Source: Ignavibacteria bacterium (GTDB taxonomy: Bacteria; Bacteroidota; Ignavibacteria; Tepidaquicellales; Tepidaquicellaceae). From it: a stretch of DNA of 64,000 bases. The position numbers were made by a program, and so were the translations under genes. The DNA is taken from NCBI GenBank assembly GCA_016709315.1, contig JADJMZ010000001.1, forward strand, positions 1,116,001 to 1,180,000. The letters are read 5' to 3'. The notes below the pieces were generated by a model. That model was not told where the DNA came from. It saw nothing but the letters and a program-made list of their open reading frames with translations, and did no database searches. Shown here piece after piece: positions 49,920-59,491 of this stretch (positions are counted from its first letter, which is position 1; each line of letters opens with the position of its first letter).

Positions 49920-50573
49920 ATGCCGGATTATAATGACGAATCCCTTCTTCCGAAAAACAGAATAGAAGCCCTTAGCGACGGAATATTTGCAATTGCTATG
50001 ACGTTGATAATTCTCGACCTTAAGACTCCGGAAAATATTCCCTTAAATCTTGAATATGAGGAACTTCCTCTGACACTTCTGAATATACTTCCTGACGTGG
50101 AAGCTTATGCAGTAAGCTTTCTTGTCCTCGCAGTATTCTGGCTCAGACATCAGCTTCAGTTCAGATATCTGAAATTCGCAAACAGAAAAATAATTGTGCT
50201 CAGTATATTTTTTTTAATGCTGATCGGATTCGTACCTTTTTCTGTCGGGCTTGTGATGAGATATAACGACATTCAGCTTCCTACTCTCATATATATTATA
50301 AATCTTCTGTTGATATCAGTTATTCTGTCAATTCAGGGATGGTATATTTCAAAGAATAAAAAAATCAGATTCGAAGAAATTGAACCTGAAATTCTGAAAA
50401 AATATTATGTTTTTTCCATTGTACCGATCGTTATATTTTCTGTATCCCTGATCGTTTCATTTTTTAATCTGAGATTGGCTTTCCTTCTTATTTATCTGGA
50501 TCCTGCTTTTTACAGTATTTACAGAATTGTAAAAAAACGGACATCAGCCGTTAGATATAAACTTAAGAATTAA
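49920..50573 (+). CDS. TMEM175/DUF1211 family potassium channel-like protein
   Basis: A 217-residue integral membrane protein with about six hydrophobic helices. The family hallmark in the first helix reads NRIEALSDGIFAIAMTL (residues 12-28); the usual (F)SD triplet is LSD here. Bacterial TMEM175 proteins are tetrameric K+-permeable channels whose filter is formed by the first helix rather than a P-loop. The start is ATG in an A/T-rich leader. Monocistronic. The physiological role is open; membrane potential or K+ balance is the usual proposal. Confidence 0.82.
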   Translation: MPDYNDESLLPKNRIEALSDGIFAIAMTLIILDLKTPENIPLNLEYEELPLTLLNILPDVEAYAVSFLVLAVFWLRHQLQFRYLKFANRKIIVLSIFFLMLIGFVPFSVGLVMRYNDIQLPTLIYIINLLLISVILSIQGWYISKNKKIRFEEIEPEILKKYYVFSIVPIVIFSVSLIVSFFNLRLAFLLIYLDPAFYSIYRIVKKRTSAVRYKLKN

Positions 50574-50671
50574 AATCAGTTTGATTATATTTTCATTAAT
50601 TCAAAGAAAGTAACACTAATTATTCCTGATCTAATTGATTTCCTTAATTCAATTTTAAAATTAATGTTCAT

Positions 50672-53086
50672 ATGAAAACAATTAAAATTTTTTCACTATT
50701 ATTAATTACATTTTTAACAATAAGCGGTCTTAACGCTCAGTTCAGTAAAAACCCTCTTGAATCATACAGTCTTGTTAAAATCAGTATAAATTCAAATGAA
50801 GATATAATGAAACTTCAGATGAATGACATTACTGTTGAGCATTACAGAGGAAATTTAAAATCCGGAATTGAACTGGTTATTAATCAGGAAGAGATCAGCC
50901 GTCTTGCAAACACCGGATTAAATTATGAAATAAAAATAAAAGATCTTGATTCATATTATCAGAACAGGAGCGGATCTTCTCCGGCTGAATTACAAAAAAG
51001 CATTAACATTTTAAACCAGGATAACATCAGCGGCTTTTCTTACGGAAGCATGGGCGGATATTTTACTTATGATGAAATGGTGGAGAAGCTTGATTCAATG
51101 AGAATAATTTATCCGAATTTGATTTCAGTAAAACAGAATCTGGGATTTTCAAATGAAGGCAGAGCGATATGGGCTGTCAGAATATCTGACAATCCGGGAA
51201 TAAACGAATCCGAGACCGAAGCTCCTATTTATTTCGATGCGCTTCATCATGCACGTGAACCGCAGGCAATGGCTTGTCTCATGTATTATATGTACTGGCT
51301 GTTGGACAATTACGGTACAGATCCGGAAGCTACATATCTTGTTAATAACCGTCAAATTTATTTTGTACCCATTGCAAATCCTGACGGTTACGAATACAAT
51401 AATTTTACAAATCCAGAAGGCGGCGGCATGTGGAGAAAGAACAGAAAGAACAATGGCACATGTTTCGGTGTGGATCTTAACAGGAATTACAATTACGGAT
51501 GGGGAGTTAACAGCGGCTCCAGCAATGATCCGTGCTCGGAAACATACAGAGGACTTTCAGCAGGTTCCGAACCCGAAACTCAGGCGATAAAAACTTTTGT
51601 TCAGACTATTCATCCGAAAATTTCTTTTTCAATGCATTCAGTTGCCGGAAGATATCTGAATCCTTACGGCTATAATGACACAGCCGTAAACTATGATATT
51701 TATTCTGAATTCTCTTCTGATTTTGCCGCGAGTAATAATTATTATTATGGTACTGTCATAGAGATGCTTTCATATTATTCAAGCGGAACGACACGGGATT
51801 ATCTGCATTCAATCGGTACTTACAGCTGGACTCCGGAAGTCGGCGGAAGTGATTTCTGGCCAACTCAATCCGAGATCATTCCGGTCGCAAATGAAAATCT
51901 TTACGGGTTGAAGTATCTCACCTGGGTTGGAGGAGCTTTTGCGGATTATGTAAATTACAATGTAACCGGTAACGGATTTGTTAATGCAAACGATACCCTT
52001 AATCTTCAGCTAACATTGAAGAACAGAGGACTTTCTATGACATCAAAAAATGTAACTGCTGAAGTAACTTCTCTTTATTCAAATGCAACTCCGCTGAATT
52101 CGTCTGTTAATTTTGACAGTATTCAGGTAAGACAGTTTAAAAATAATTCCGGTAATTTTTTTAAGTTCAAACTTTCTTCTGCAGCGGCTTATATGGATGA
52201 AATGAAATTTGTTGTGTCAGTTAAACAGGAAGGCGTTGAAACATCACGGGATACGATCAGGATAAATGTCGGAAAACCAATTGTCCTTTTCTCTGATAAC
52301 GGATTGAACGGTATTTCAAAATGGACTCGAGCAGGAACCGGCTTGCTCTGGGATACTACATTCATTGATCCTTTTTACGGCAGCAAGAATTTTGCTGATT
52401 CAAGATTCGGGAATTCGAAGAACAGTTCGAATAATACTTTTACACTGTCCGACACTATCAATCTGATTAACACAAACAATCCCCGGATCGAATTTTCGGC
52501 AAAGTGGGCTGAAGAAACAAACTTTGATTACACAAGAATTCAGGTCAGTACTAATTTCGGATCCACATGGACAAGTCTTCCTGGCAGACATACGACTTTG
52601 ATTTCCGGCACTCCTTCTTATACTTCCATAAAGCGATGGGTAAATGAGCAGATAAATCTTAATTCGTACATCGGTCAGAAAATCAGGATAAGATTCAATC
52701 TTGTGACCGATAACGGAGTTCCCGGTGACGGATTTTATTTTAACAATTTCAAAGTTGTAAATTATAAAGACGAAGGCACATCCGTAGTGCTGACAAATTT
52801 AAATGTTCCTGCCGAATATAAACTACATCAGAATTATCCAAATCCGTTTAACCCTGTAACTCATTTGGAATTTGGAATACCTTCTTTCCGGGGAGAATCG
52901 GAATTGGTATCATTGAAAGTATATGATCTTCTTGGAAAAGAAGTTGCTGTATTAGTAAATGAAAAACTTTCACCGGGAAATTATATATATGAATTCGACG
53001 GAAGTAAAATTCCAAGCGGAACATACATTTACAAATTAGAGTCCGGAAATTTCAGTGCGGTAAGAAAGATGATACTGTTAAAATAA
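50672..53086 (+). CDS. Exported M14 zinc carboxypeptidase with T9SS domain
   Basis: An 804-residue secreted metallocarboxypeptidase. Signal peptide about 1-23, a propeptide-like region to about 130, then the M14 catalytic domain: zinc ligands in HHAREP (His193, Glu196) and SMHS, substrate-binding DLNRNYNYGW, and the catalytic Glu in TPEVGGSDFWP. After about 420 come beta domains, including an immune-inhibitor-A-like segment (LFSDNGLNGISKWTRAG). The end is a T9SS type A domain (NYPNPFNPVTHLEFGIP to KMILLK). It would trim peptides outside the cell. No Shine-Dalgarno, unlike some other exported genes here. Confidence 0.92.
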   Translation: MKTIKIFSLLLITFLTISGLNAQFSKNPLESYSLVKISINSNEDIMKLQMNDITVEHYRGNLKSGIELVINQEEISRLANTGLNYEIKIKDLDSYYQNRSGSSPAELQKSINILNQDNISGFSYGSMGGYFTYDEMVEKLDSMRIIYPNLISVKQNLGFSNEGRAIWAVRISDNPGINESETEAPIYFDALHHAREPQAMACLMYYMYWLLDNYGTDPEATYLVNNRQIYFVPIANPDGYEYNNFTNPEGGGMWRKNRKNNGTCFGVDLNRNYNYGWGVNSGSSNDPCSETYRGLSAGSEPETQAIKTFVQTIHPKISFSMHSVAGRYLNPYGYNDTAVNYDIYSEFSSDFAASNNYYYGTVIEMLSYYSSGTTRDYLHSIGTYSWTPEVGGSDFWPTQSEIIPVANENLYGLKYLTWVGGAFADYVNYNVTGNGFVNANDTLNLQLTLKNRGLSMTSKNVTAEVTSLYSNATPLNSSVNFDSIQVRQFKNNSGNFFKFKLSSAAAYMDEMKFVVSVKQEGVETSRDTIRINVGKPIVLFSDNGLNGISKWTRAGTGLLWDTTFIDPFYGSKNFADSRFGNSKNSSNNTFTLSDTINLINTNNPRIEFSAKWAEETNFDYTRIQVSTNFGSTWTSLPGRHTTLISGTPSYTSIKRWVNEQINLNSYIGQKIRIRFNLVTDNGVPGDGFYFNNFKVVNYKDEGTSVVLTNLNVPAEYKLHQNYPNPFNPVTHLEFGIPSFRGESELVSLKVYDLLGKEVAVLVNEKLSPGNYIYEFDGSKIPSGTYIYKLESGNFSAVRKMILLK

Positions 53087-53157
53087 GGACATTTGTCCTA
53101 TCAGATTAGTGCGATAATTTGATTATGATATGAATATTAATTTTATAGAACATCCTG

Positions 53158-53212
53158 TTTGTGTCAATTAGTGAAATTAGAGGCAATCTCTTGTTTCCAA
53201 TATTGAAGCGGT
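53158..53212. repeat. Dispersed repeat, single-arm copy
   Basis: Reverse-oriented relative of 47606-47660: TGTGTCAATTAGTGAAATTA and GGCAATCTCTTGTTTCC run at about 49 of 55 identical positions. The second arm found at 47688-47726 is missing here. It lies between the M14 gene and zwf, where the zwf promoter should be. Confidence 0.65.
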
Positions 53213-53263
53213 AAACTTAAGTAACTAATTTACATACTTAGAATTTAAACAGATATCATTTAC

Positions 53264-54838
53264 ATGAATTCAGAAAATGGATATACATCCGGAACGCAGG
53301 AAGAGAAGATGCCTGAACCCTGTATTATGGTGATCTTCGGTGCAAGCGGGGATCTGACAAAGCGTATGCTAATACCTTCACTTTACGAACTCTTCCTCGA
53401 TGATCTGCTTCCTGAAAATTTTACGGTTGTGGGATTTTCAAGAAAGGAAATGGATACTGATGCTTTTCAGGAAATGCTTAAAGAGGGAATAAAAGAATTC
53501 GGTACTGAAGGAAGTTTTAATGAAGAGAAATGGGACAAGTTCAAGAAAAATATTTATTACATTATTTCGGATTATGATGAAATAAATTCGTTCAGGAATC
53601 TGAAGGAAGAACTTGATAAGATAGATGCTGAAAAGAATATCGGGGGCAACAGATTATTATACATGGCTGTTCCGCCTGATGCTCTCCTGGGCATTATTGA
53701 AAACACCGGTAAGAGCGGACTGAATAAAAATAATTCTGAAGATTCCTGGACAAGAATAATTCTCGAGAAACCTTTCGGGCATGATCTCGAATCTGCGGTA
53801 AAGCTGAACAAAAAAGTAAACAGATATTTTTCTGAAAAACAGATCTACAGAATTGATCATTATCTCGGAAAGGAATCTGTGCAGAATATACTTGTTACCC
53901 GTTTTGCAAACGGAATATTCGAGCCGCTATGGAACAGGAATTATATAGATCATGTGGAAATAACTTCTTCAGAAAGCATCGGCATTGAAAACCGCGGAAG
54001 TTATTATGACAATTCAGGAGCGCTGAGAGACATGGTGCAGAATCATCTTCTTCAGCTTCTCGGATATGTGGCAATGGAACCGCCGTCTTTGTTTGAATCG
54101 AATTCTATCAGAGACGAATCGTTAAAAGTTTTTCAGTCTCTCCGGCAGATAAAAAAAGAGGATGTAAATAACTGCGTTATAAGAGGACAATATACAGCAT
54201 CTCATGTCAGGGGAAAGAGTGTTGCCGGTTACAGGGAAGAAAAGGATGTTAATCCAGATTCAAGAACTGAGACTTATGTTGCGATGAAGTTTTATGTGGA
54301 CAATTGGAGGTGGGGAGGCGTACCGTTTTATATCAGAACCGGTAAAAGACTTCCTACCCGTGTTACTGAAATCGTAATTCATTTCAAACCGACTCCTCAT
54401 CATTTGTTTAAAAGACGGACAGATACAGCTCAGTCTTATAATATGCTTGTAATAAGAATTCAGCCGGATGAAGGTATACTGATAAAATTCGGCATGAAAG
54501 TTCCCGGCGGGGGATTTCAGGTTCAAAATGTTAATATGGATTTTCATTACTCAGATCTTAAGAATAATAATCTTCACAGCGCTTATGAAAAACTTATACT
54601 TGACTGTATGCTCGGGGATTCTACATTATTCATCAGAGCCGATGCAGTGGAGGCCTGCTGGAAATTTATTCAGCCGATACTTGACGAGTGGAACGAAAAT
54701 CCGGATATTAAGATCTATGGTTATCCTGCCGGAACCTGGGGTCCGGAATGCGCTGATGATCTTATTGCAGGGAAAGATTTTATGTGGCGGTATCCGTGTA
54801 AGAATCTTGCGGATGACGGAACTTACTGCGAACTGTGA
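53264..54838 (+). CDS. zwf: Glucose-6-phosphate 1-dehydrogenase
   Basis: First step of the oxidative pentose phosphate pathway, giving 6-phosphogluconolactone and NADPH. The 524 residues match the family. The nucleotide-binding loop reads GASGDLTKRM (about 25-34); the active-site motif is RIDHYLGKE; EKPFGHD precedes it and the GVPFYIRTGKRL block follows. All are intact. The next genes are the lactonase, a channel-like gene and glucokinase, so three enzymes from glucose to 6-phosphogluconate are clustered. The start is ATG in an A/T-rich leader; no gnd was found. Confidence 0.97.
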   Translation: MNSENGYTSGTQEEKMPEPCIMVIFGASGDLTKRMLIPSLYELFLDDLLPENFTVVGFSRKEMDTDAFQEMLKEGIKEFGTEGSFNEEKWDKFKKNIYYIISDYDEINSFRNLKEELDKIDAEKNIGGNRLLYMAVPPDALLGIIENTGKSGLNKNNSEDSWTRIILEKPFGHDLESAVKLNKKVNRYFSEKQIYRIDHYLGKESVQNILVTRFANGIFEPLWNRNYIDHVEITSSESIGIENRGSYYDNSGALRDMVQNHLLQLLGYVAMEPPSLFESNSIRDESLKVFQSLRQIKKEDVNNCVIRGQYTASHVRGKSVAGYREEKDVNPDSRTETYVAMKFYVDNWRWGGVPFYIRTGKRLPTRVTEIVIHFKPTPHHLFKRRTDTAQSYNMLVIRIQPDEGILIKFGMKVPGGGFQVQNVNMDFHYSDLKNNNLHSAYEKLILDCMLGDSTLFIRADAVEACWKFIQPILDEWNENPDIKIYGYPAGTWGPECADDLIAGKDFMWRYPCKNLADDGTYCEL

Positions 54839-55004
54839 AATTTTCTATGTCGTCATTCAAGTTAAAGATGCTTTTATAATTGTTAAAAATAAATAACACG
54901 GAAATTTTTTCTTTATGGGGCTGTCAAAACAAAGACATTCACGGGGCTTGGAAAGAGAAGGGTTTTCAGATACTTTCGTAATGTGAATGTATTGAATTTT
55001 AATA

Positions 55005-55745
55005 ATGCCTCAAATTTATAAAGACATATACAATATATTTGAAACACCGGTCATTCTTGCAAAAGCTTTTGCAGCGGAATTTAAAAAAATCACAGACGAA
55101 TTTATTTCTTCAAAAGGAAATATAAACATTGCGCTGTCAGGCGGAAATACGCCGAAGCTTTTATTTTCAGTATTAGCTGAAGAATACATGGATAAAACAC
55201 TGTGGAGCAAAGTTAATTTTTACTGGGCTGATGAAAGATGCGTTCCGCCTGAAAGCAGTGAAAGCAATTTTGGAGAAGCGGACAGAATATTATTCAGTAA
55301 AATAAATCTTTATGAAAATCTTCACAGAATAATCGGAGAGAATGATCCTTCTGCAGAAGCTGAAAGATATTCTGCGTTGCTGAAACAAAATCTGCCGTTT
55401 GAAAATGATTTGCCTAAGTTCGATCTTATGCTGCTCGGAATGGGTGATGACGGTCATACCGCTTCAATATTTCCTGACAGAATGGATCTACTGAAATCTG
55501 AAAAATACTGTGAAACCGCTGTTCATCCTGCAAGCAATCAGAAAAGAATTACTTTAACAGGAAAAGTAATTAACAATTCAGACAGAATTTATTTTCTCGT
55601 TACAGGGAAAAACAAAGAACATGTTGTAAAAATTATTTCAGAAAGAAAAGAAGACAGTCTGATTTATCCTGCTGGAAACATTAAACAGAAGAACGGAGAT
55701 GTTAATTGGTTTCTGGATCAGGATGCAGCGGGTTTAATAAGATGA
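55005..55745 (+). CDS. pgl: 6-phosphogluconolactonase
   Basis: Hydrolyses 6-phosphogluconolactone made by Zwf. The 246-residue protein belongs to the DevB/Pgl (glucosamine-6-phosphate isomerase-like) fold: ALSGGNTPKLLF, YWADERCVPP and MGDDGHTASIFP motifs are all present. It starts 166 bases after zwf, on the same strand, in the pathway order. Confidence 0.95.
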   Translation: MPQIYKDIYNIFETPVILAKAFAAEFKKITDEFISSKGNINIALSGGNTPKLLFSVLAEEYMDKTLWSKVNFYWADERCVPPESSESNFGEADRILFSKINLYENLHRIIGENDPSAEAERYSALLKQNLPFENDLPKFDLMLLGMGDDGHTASIFPDRMDLLKSEKYCETAVHPASNQKRITLTGKVINNSDRIYFLVTGKNKEHVVKIISERKEDSLIYPAGNIKQKNGDVNWFLDQDAAGLIR

Positions 55746-55812
55746 AGTTTGATAAAACGATATGATTTAAGTATCAGTATTAATTTTCAATTCAATTGAA
55801 AATTTATATAAA

Positions 55813-56508
55813 ATGAATAATTCAATAGTCCCGCACAAACTCAGAGACAAACTATACTTTTACAGATTCAAGCTGCTGTTTATAACACTTGTGCTTAATT
55901 TTTTTTCTCCTCAGTTTAACGATTATTCGCTTACGATAATAATCTTCAAGATCTTTATCGTAACACTTTTACTTTTATCAGGTGCGAACTTCATTCCGAA
56001 AGACAAGAAAATTTTAAGGGATTCATGGTTTATTTTCGGATTTATTAATATTGGCTTTTCATTATTACAGAGTCTCAATTTCGAAATTGCAGGTTTGGAT
56101 TATGTTCGATATTTGCTGCTGCTTATATTCTTTTTCGTGATTACTGTTAATGTGCTTCAGCAAATATTTTTCATTAATGAAGTTACCTGGGATGTCATTA
56201 TCGGCTCATTTTGCGGATATCTTTTAATAGGCATGATAAGTTTTTATTTATTTGCTCTGATTGATATTTCAATTCCTGATTCATATTCCGGTTTGAGTTA
56301 TAATTACAATTTAAGAGTATCGCAGCTGTTTTATTTTACATTTGCATGCATTACCACTCTTGGGATTGGCGATATACATCCTCTGAATATTATAAATCAG
56401 AAACTGTCAGTTTTCATTGCTGCCGTAGGACAGTTTTATATAGCCATAGTAGTTGCAATTCTGGTCAGCAGGTATATGCGAAGCAAAAGAAAACATGAAA
56501 TACAATAA
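55813..56508 (+). CDS. K+-channel-like membrane protein (Ion_trans_2)
   Basis: A 231-residue protein with about six hydrophobic segments and a P-loop before the last: FACITTLGIGDIHPLN (about 176-191). The filter reads T-L-G-I-G-D where the K+-channel canon is T-V-G-Y-G-D; the G-x-G-D frame is kept. The first four helices have no regular Arg/Lys ladder, so voltage sensing is unlikely. It lies 67 bases after pgl and 15 before glk, thus probably in the same transcript, although no metabolic link is obvious. Cation conduction is inferred; K+ selectivity with Ile in the filter is not certain. Confidence 0.78.
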   Translation: MNNSIVPHKLRDKLYFYRFKLLFITLVLNFFSPQFNDYSLTIIIFKIFIVTLLLLSGANFIPKDKKILRDSWFIFGFINIGFSLLQSLNFEIAGLDYVRYLLLLIFFFVITVNVLQQIFFINEVTWDVIIGSFCGYLLIGMISFYLFALIDISIPDSYSGLSYNYNLRVSQLFYFTFACITTLGIGDIHPLNIINQKLSVFIAAVGQFYIAIVVAILVSRYMRSKRKHEIQ

Positions 56509-56523
56509 TTTATTTAATACAAA

Positions 56524-57504
56524 ATGATCTTATCCGGAGATGCAGGTGCCACAAAGACTGAACTGGCGCTGTATGAAAAAAAACACAATGAATTAAAACT
56601 TATAACATCGGAAAAATTTCCAAGCAGTGAATTCAGCAATCCTGAAGAAATGATAAGAGAGTTTCTCAAAGGAAAAAATGAAGTCATTGATTCTGCATGC
56701 CTGGGAATTCCCGGTCCTGTTGAAAACGGAAAAGTAAAATCAACTAATCTTCCCTGGCAGCTTTGCGAAAAAGAACTTTCTGAAAAGCTTAACATACCTT
56801 TATTTAAACTCGCAAACGATCTCGAATGTCTTGCAACTGCTGTAAATTTTCTTTCAGAAAAAGATCTGATAAAAATCAGTTCGGATAAAACAAAAATCAG
56901 CGATAATCAAAACAAAGTTGTCCTTGCTCCCGGTACGGGACTCGGACAGGCAGCGCTCATTTTTACTGACAGCGGATATAAGGTTGTCGCAACCGAAGGC
57001 GGACATGCGGATTTTGCGTCTTCGGATGAAACAGAAGATGAGTTATTGAAATATCTGAGAAAAAAGTTCGGTCATGTAAGTTATGAAAGAATTGCATCCG
57101 GAAGCGGAATCCTTAACATTTTTGAATTTCTGAAATCAGAAAAAAAATACACTGTCAGCATTGAATTAAATCAAAAGATAAATTCAGGAGATGCTGCCGC
57201 TGTCATTTCAGAGGAAGGAATTTCGGGAGGAAGCGGAATATGCGGTAAGACGATGGATATTTTTATTTCAGTTCTCGGAGCGCAGGCGGGAAATATGGTT
57301 CTGAATTATAAAGCTACAGGCGGTGTATATCTCGGAGGAGGAATACCATTCAAGGTAATTGATAAACTTAAGGATGGCAAATTTATGAAAGCCTTTCTGA
57401 ACAAGGGCAGACTTAGTTATCTGCCTGAAGCAGCGCCGGTATATGTAATTAAAAACGAGTCTGCCGGAACATACGGAGCTGCTGTAATCGCTTCTGCTTT
57501 ATAA
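56524..57504 (+). CDS. glk: Glucokinase
   Basis: Phosphorylates glucose to glucose-6-phosphate, the substrate of Zwf. The 326-residue protein is of the Glk (non-ROK, PF02685) family: GDAGATKTELAL phosphate loop (residues 5-16), LGIPGPVENG, LANDLE (the catalytic Asp), GTGLGQA, and EGGHADFA. It follows the channel gene by 15 bases and ends the cluster. Together with zwf and pgl it points to entry of free glucose into the oxidative pentose phosphate pathway. Confidence 0.93.
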   Translation: MILSGDAGATKTELALYEKKHNELKLITSEKFPSSEFSNPEEMIREFLKGKNEVIDSACLGIPGPVENGKVKSTNLPWQLCEKELSEKLNIPLFKLANDLECLATAVNFLSEKDLIKISSDKTKISDNQNKVVLAPGTGLGQAALIFTDSGYKVVATEGGHADFASSDETEDELLKYLRKKFGHVSYERIASGSGILNIFEFLKSEKKYTVSIELNQKINSGDAAAVISEEGISGGSGICGKTMDIFISVLGAQAGNMVLNYKATGGVYLGGGIPFKVIDKLKDGKFMKAFLNKGRLSYLPEAAPVYVIKNESAGTYGAAVIASAL

Positions 57505-57579
57505 ATATTTAAACAACATTGTCTTTAACATTATCATAAAAAAAAGTAGTAAATAAAATTAAAAGCAAGCTTAGTAATC

Positions 57580-57627
57580 GACCTCCCCCTGCCCCCTCCT
57601 TGGCAAGGAGAGGGTTTAGGGGTGGTC
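57580..57627. repeat. GC-rich palindromic dispersed repeat, copy 2
   Basis: Arms GACCTCCCCCT and AGGGGTGGTC, central hairpin CTCCTT-GGC-AAGGAG. It is a shorter relative of 1175-1242, in the gap between the convergent glk and PhoX-like genes. Confidence 0.75.
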
Positions 57628-57686
57628 TTGAATTGTAAAACTTACATTTACATAACTTCAGTTATATAATATCAAAAATTTTTTAA

Positions 57687-59363
57687 TCATTTCTTAAATC
57701 CGGTTATTGCAATGACAGCAGGGCGGGGAATATCACTTCCGTAATCCGGCCAGCGGCTTGTGGGTTTGTCTAATGACACTGTATTCTCGCCGGGATGCTG
57801 AACTGCCAGAAACATTGTTGACTCATCAGGTGTAAAATTCCCGCCGCACATTTCGCAGTCGGCCGGACCTGAAGCGAACTGAAATGCTTTTCCCTTGTTC
57901 TCTCCGGAAGTTGGTATCATGAAAAGAGAATTATTTTTGAATGACTTGTAAATATCTTTGTTAAGCTTGGAGTTTGAAATGTCGCATAAAACCCAGAGGT
58001 TTCCTTTACTGTCAAATGTGAGATTATCAGGGCAGGAAAATCCCGAAGCGGTTCCTCCGGTTGCAAAAACTTCCCATTCAAATTCAAGACTTTCGGAATC
58101 ATTATTGCGTTCAATGATCCTTACAATGCTTCCGAAATTATCTTTTTTCTTTGAATTATTTGTGAATGCAATGAAGACAGAATTATCAACAGGATTTATT
58201 TCAATGTCTTCGGGTCTGTTGCATTCTGTTCCTCCGACAAACTTTGCAGCTTTGTCGCAGTTTATAAGCACATCTGCCTGAGACCTGAAATTTTTCTTAA
58301 GTTCTTCTCTTTTTTCAAAATCAATCAGCTGCCATTTATTATTTTCAAAGTCTGCAACATACAGATCGCCCTTATCGAGTATGTCAAAATTATTTTCACG
58401 ATTAGTTTTGTCATAATTCTTTTCAGAGATAAATTTATAAACGCATTCATTTATTTTGTCATCGCCCATGTATGCGACAACTTTATTATCCGCAGAAATA
58501 TTTACAGCAACATTTTCATGCCTGAATCTGCCAAGAGAAGTTCTTTTCTTTGGTTCGGAATTTTTATCAAACGGATCAAGCTCGACCACCCATCCGTAAT
58601 TTTCCACAATGAAATCCTTATCAGCATCATTCCATCTGTATTCCCATAAATTTTCCGAAGTAAAGTAATCCTGAAAATTCTCTTCTCCGCTAAGCAACGT
58701 TCCCCATGGTGTAATTCCCCCGCTGCAGTTTGCAATAGTCCCTGCTGAATATTCCGAGAACTTCAGTTCTTCGCTTCCAGCTGCTTTCCCGCAAAGTTTA
58801 ACAGGAGTTAATGCATCAATTCTTCTGTTAAATTTATCATCTTCAGCAAACCTCCACTCTCCATTAACTTTCTTTACTCTGAAAACTGAAATCCCAACGC
58901 TTCTTTTTTCAGCATCCACTTCTTCCTTTGTTTTTATCCTGTTATTTCTGAAATCGTCGTCAGTATATCCGTTGATAAACAATGGCGAAGGGAATTCATG
59001 ATTGACTACAAGAAGTCCGTCTTCTGAATTGTTTCCACCCTCTAAAAAATCTATCGGCAGGTAAGCCGTATAGTCGTTATTGTAACCAAAGTCTTCTGAT
59101 GCGCTTATCCTGTCACCCCATTTTCTGATAACATTATAACTAAATCCTTCCGGTATAATAAATTTATCTTCATCAGACGGCACAATAGGTTTAAAAAATA
59201 TATCAGAACTATTATTTATTTTCTCTTTTAAAAATGGAATATTAAAAAACTCCGAAGGCAGGACTGAACTTACAGCAAGGAACGCCGAAGCTTTTCCTGC
59301 ATCTTTAAGCATTTTCCGTCTGGATATTTTTCTGTTTATCAGTACTTCTAATCTGCTTTTCAT
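57687..59363 (-). CDS. PhoX/DUF839-family protein with Tat signal
   Basis: A 558-residue protein of the PhoX phosphatase/DUF839 family. The N-terminus has a twin-arginine signal (SRRKMLKDAGKASAFLAVSS, residues about 14-33), so it is exported folded through Tat. Family features include the NHEFPSPLF segment, GGTECNRPEDIEINP, and near the C-terminus a Cys-containing GPADCEMCGG and VQHPGE motif. PhoX uses Ca and Fe ions; ligand Cys/Glu residues are compatible, but I could not verify all of them. Phosphate scavenging is the family role. TatA is encoded at 42191-42376. Monocistronic. Confidence 0.85.
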   Translation of the reverse strand: MKSRLEVLINRKISRRKMLKDAGKASAFLAVSSVLPSEFFNIPFLKEKINNSSDIFFKPIVPSDEDKFIIPEGFSYNVIRKWGDRISASEDFGYNNDYTAYLPIDFLEGGNNSEDGLLVVNHEFPSPLFINGYTDDDFRNNRIKTKEEVDAEKRSVGISVFRVKKVNGEWRFAEDDKFNRRIDALTPVKLCGKAAGSEELKFSEYSAGTIANCSGGITPWGTLLSGEENFQDYFTSENLWEYRWNDADKDFIVENYGWVVELDPFDKNSEPKKRTSLGRFRHENVAVNISADNKVVAYMGDDKINECVYKFISEKNYDKTNRENNFDILDKGDLYVADFENNKWQLIDFEKREELKKNFRSQADVLINCDKAAKFVGGTECNRPEDIEINPVDNSVFIAFTNNSKKKDNFGSIVRIIERNNDSESLEFEWEVFATGGTASGFSCPDNLTFDSKGNLWVLCDISNSKLNKDIYKSFKNNSLFMIPTSGENKGKAFQFASGPADCEMCGGNFTPDESTMFLAVQHPGENTVSLDKPTSRWPDYGSDIPRPAVIAITGFKK

Positions 59364-59491
59364 TTTTTATAATTTATGTAAAATACATTTTTAAAAATCA
59401 TTCTGCTTAAATTCTTTGTTAATGAATTGTGAATTTTCATTTTTTATTAGGTCTGCAAGATGTAAGTTTAAAAAAACCTTAAATTATTTCC

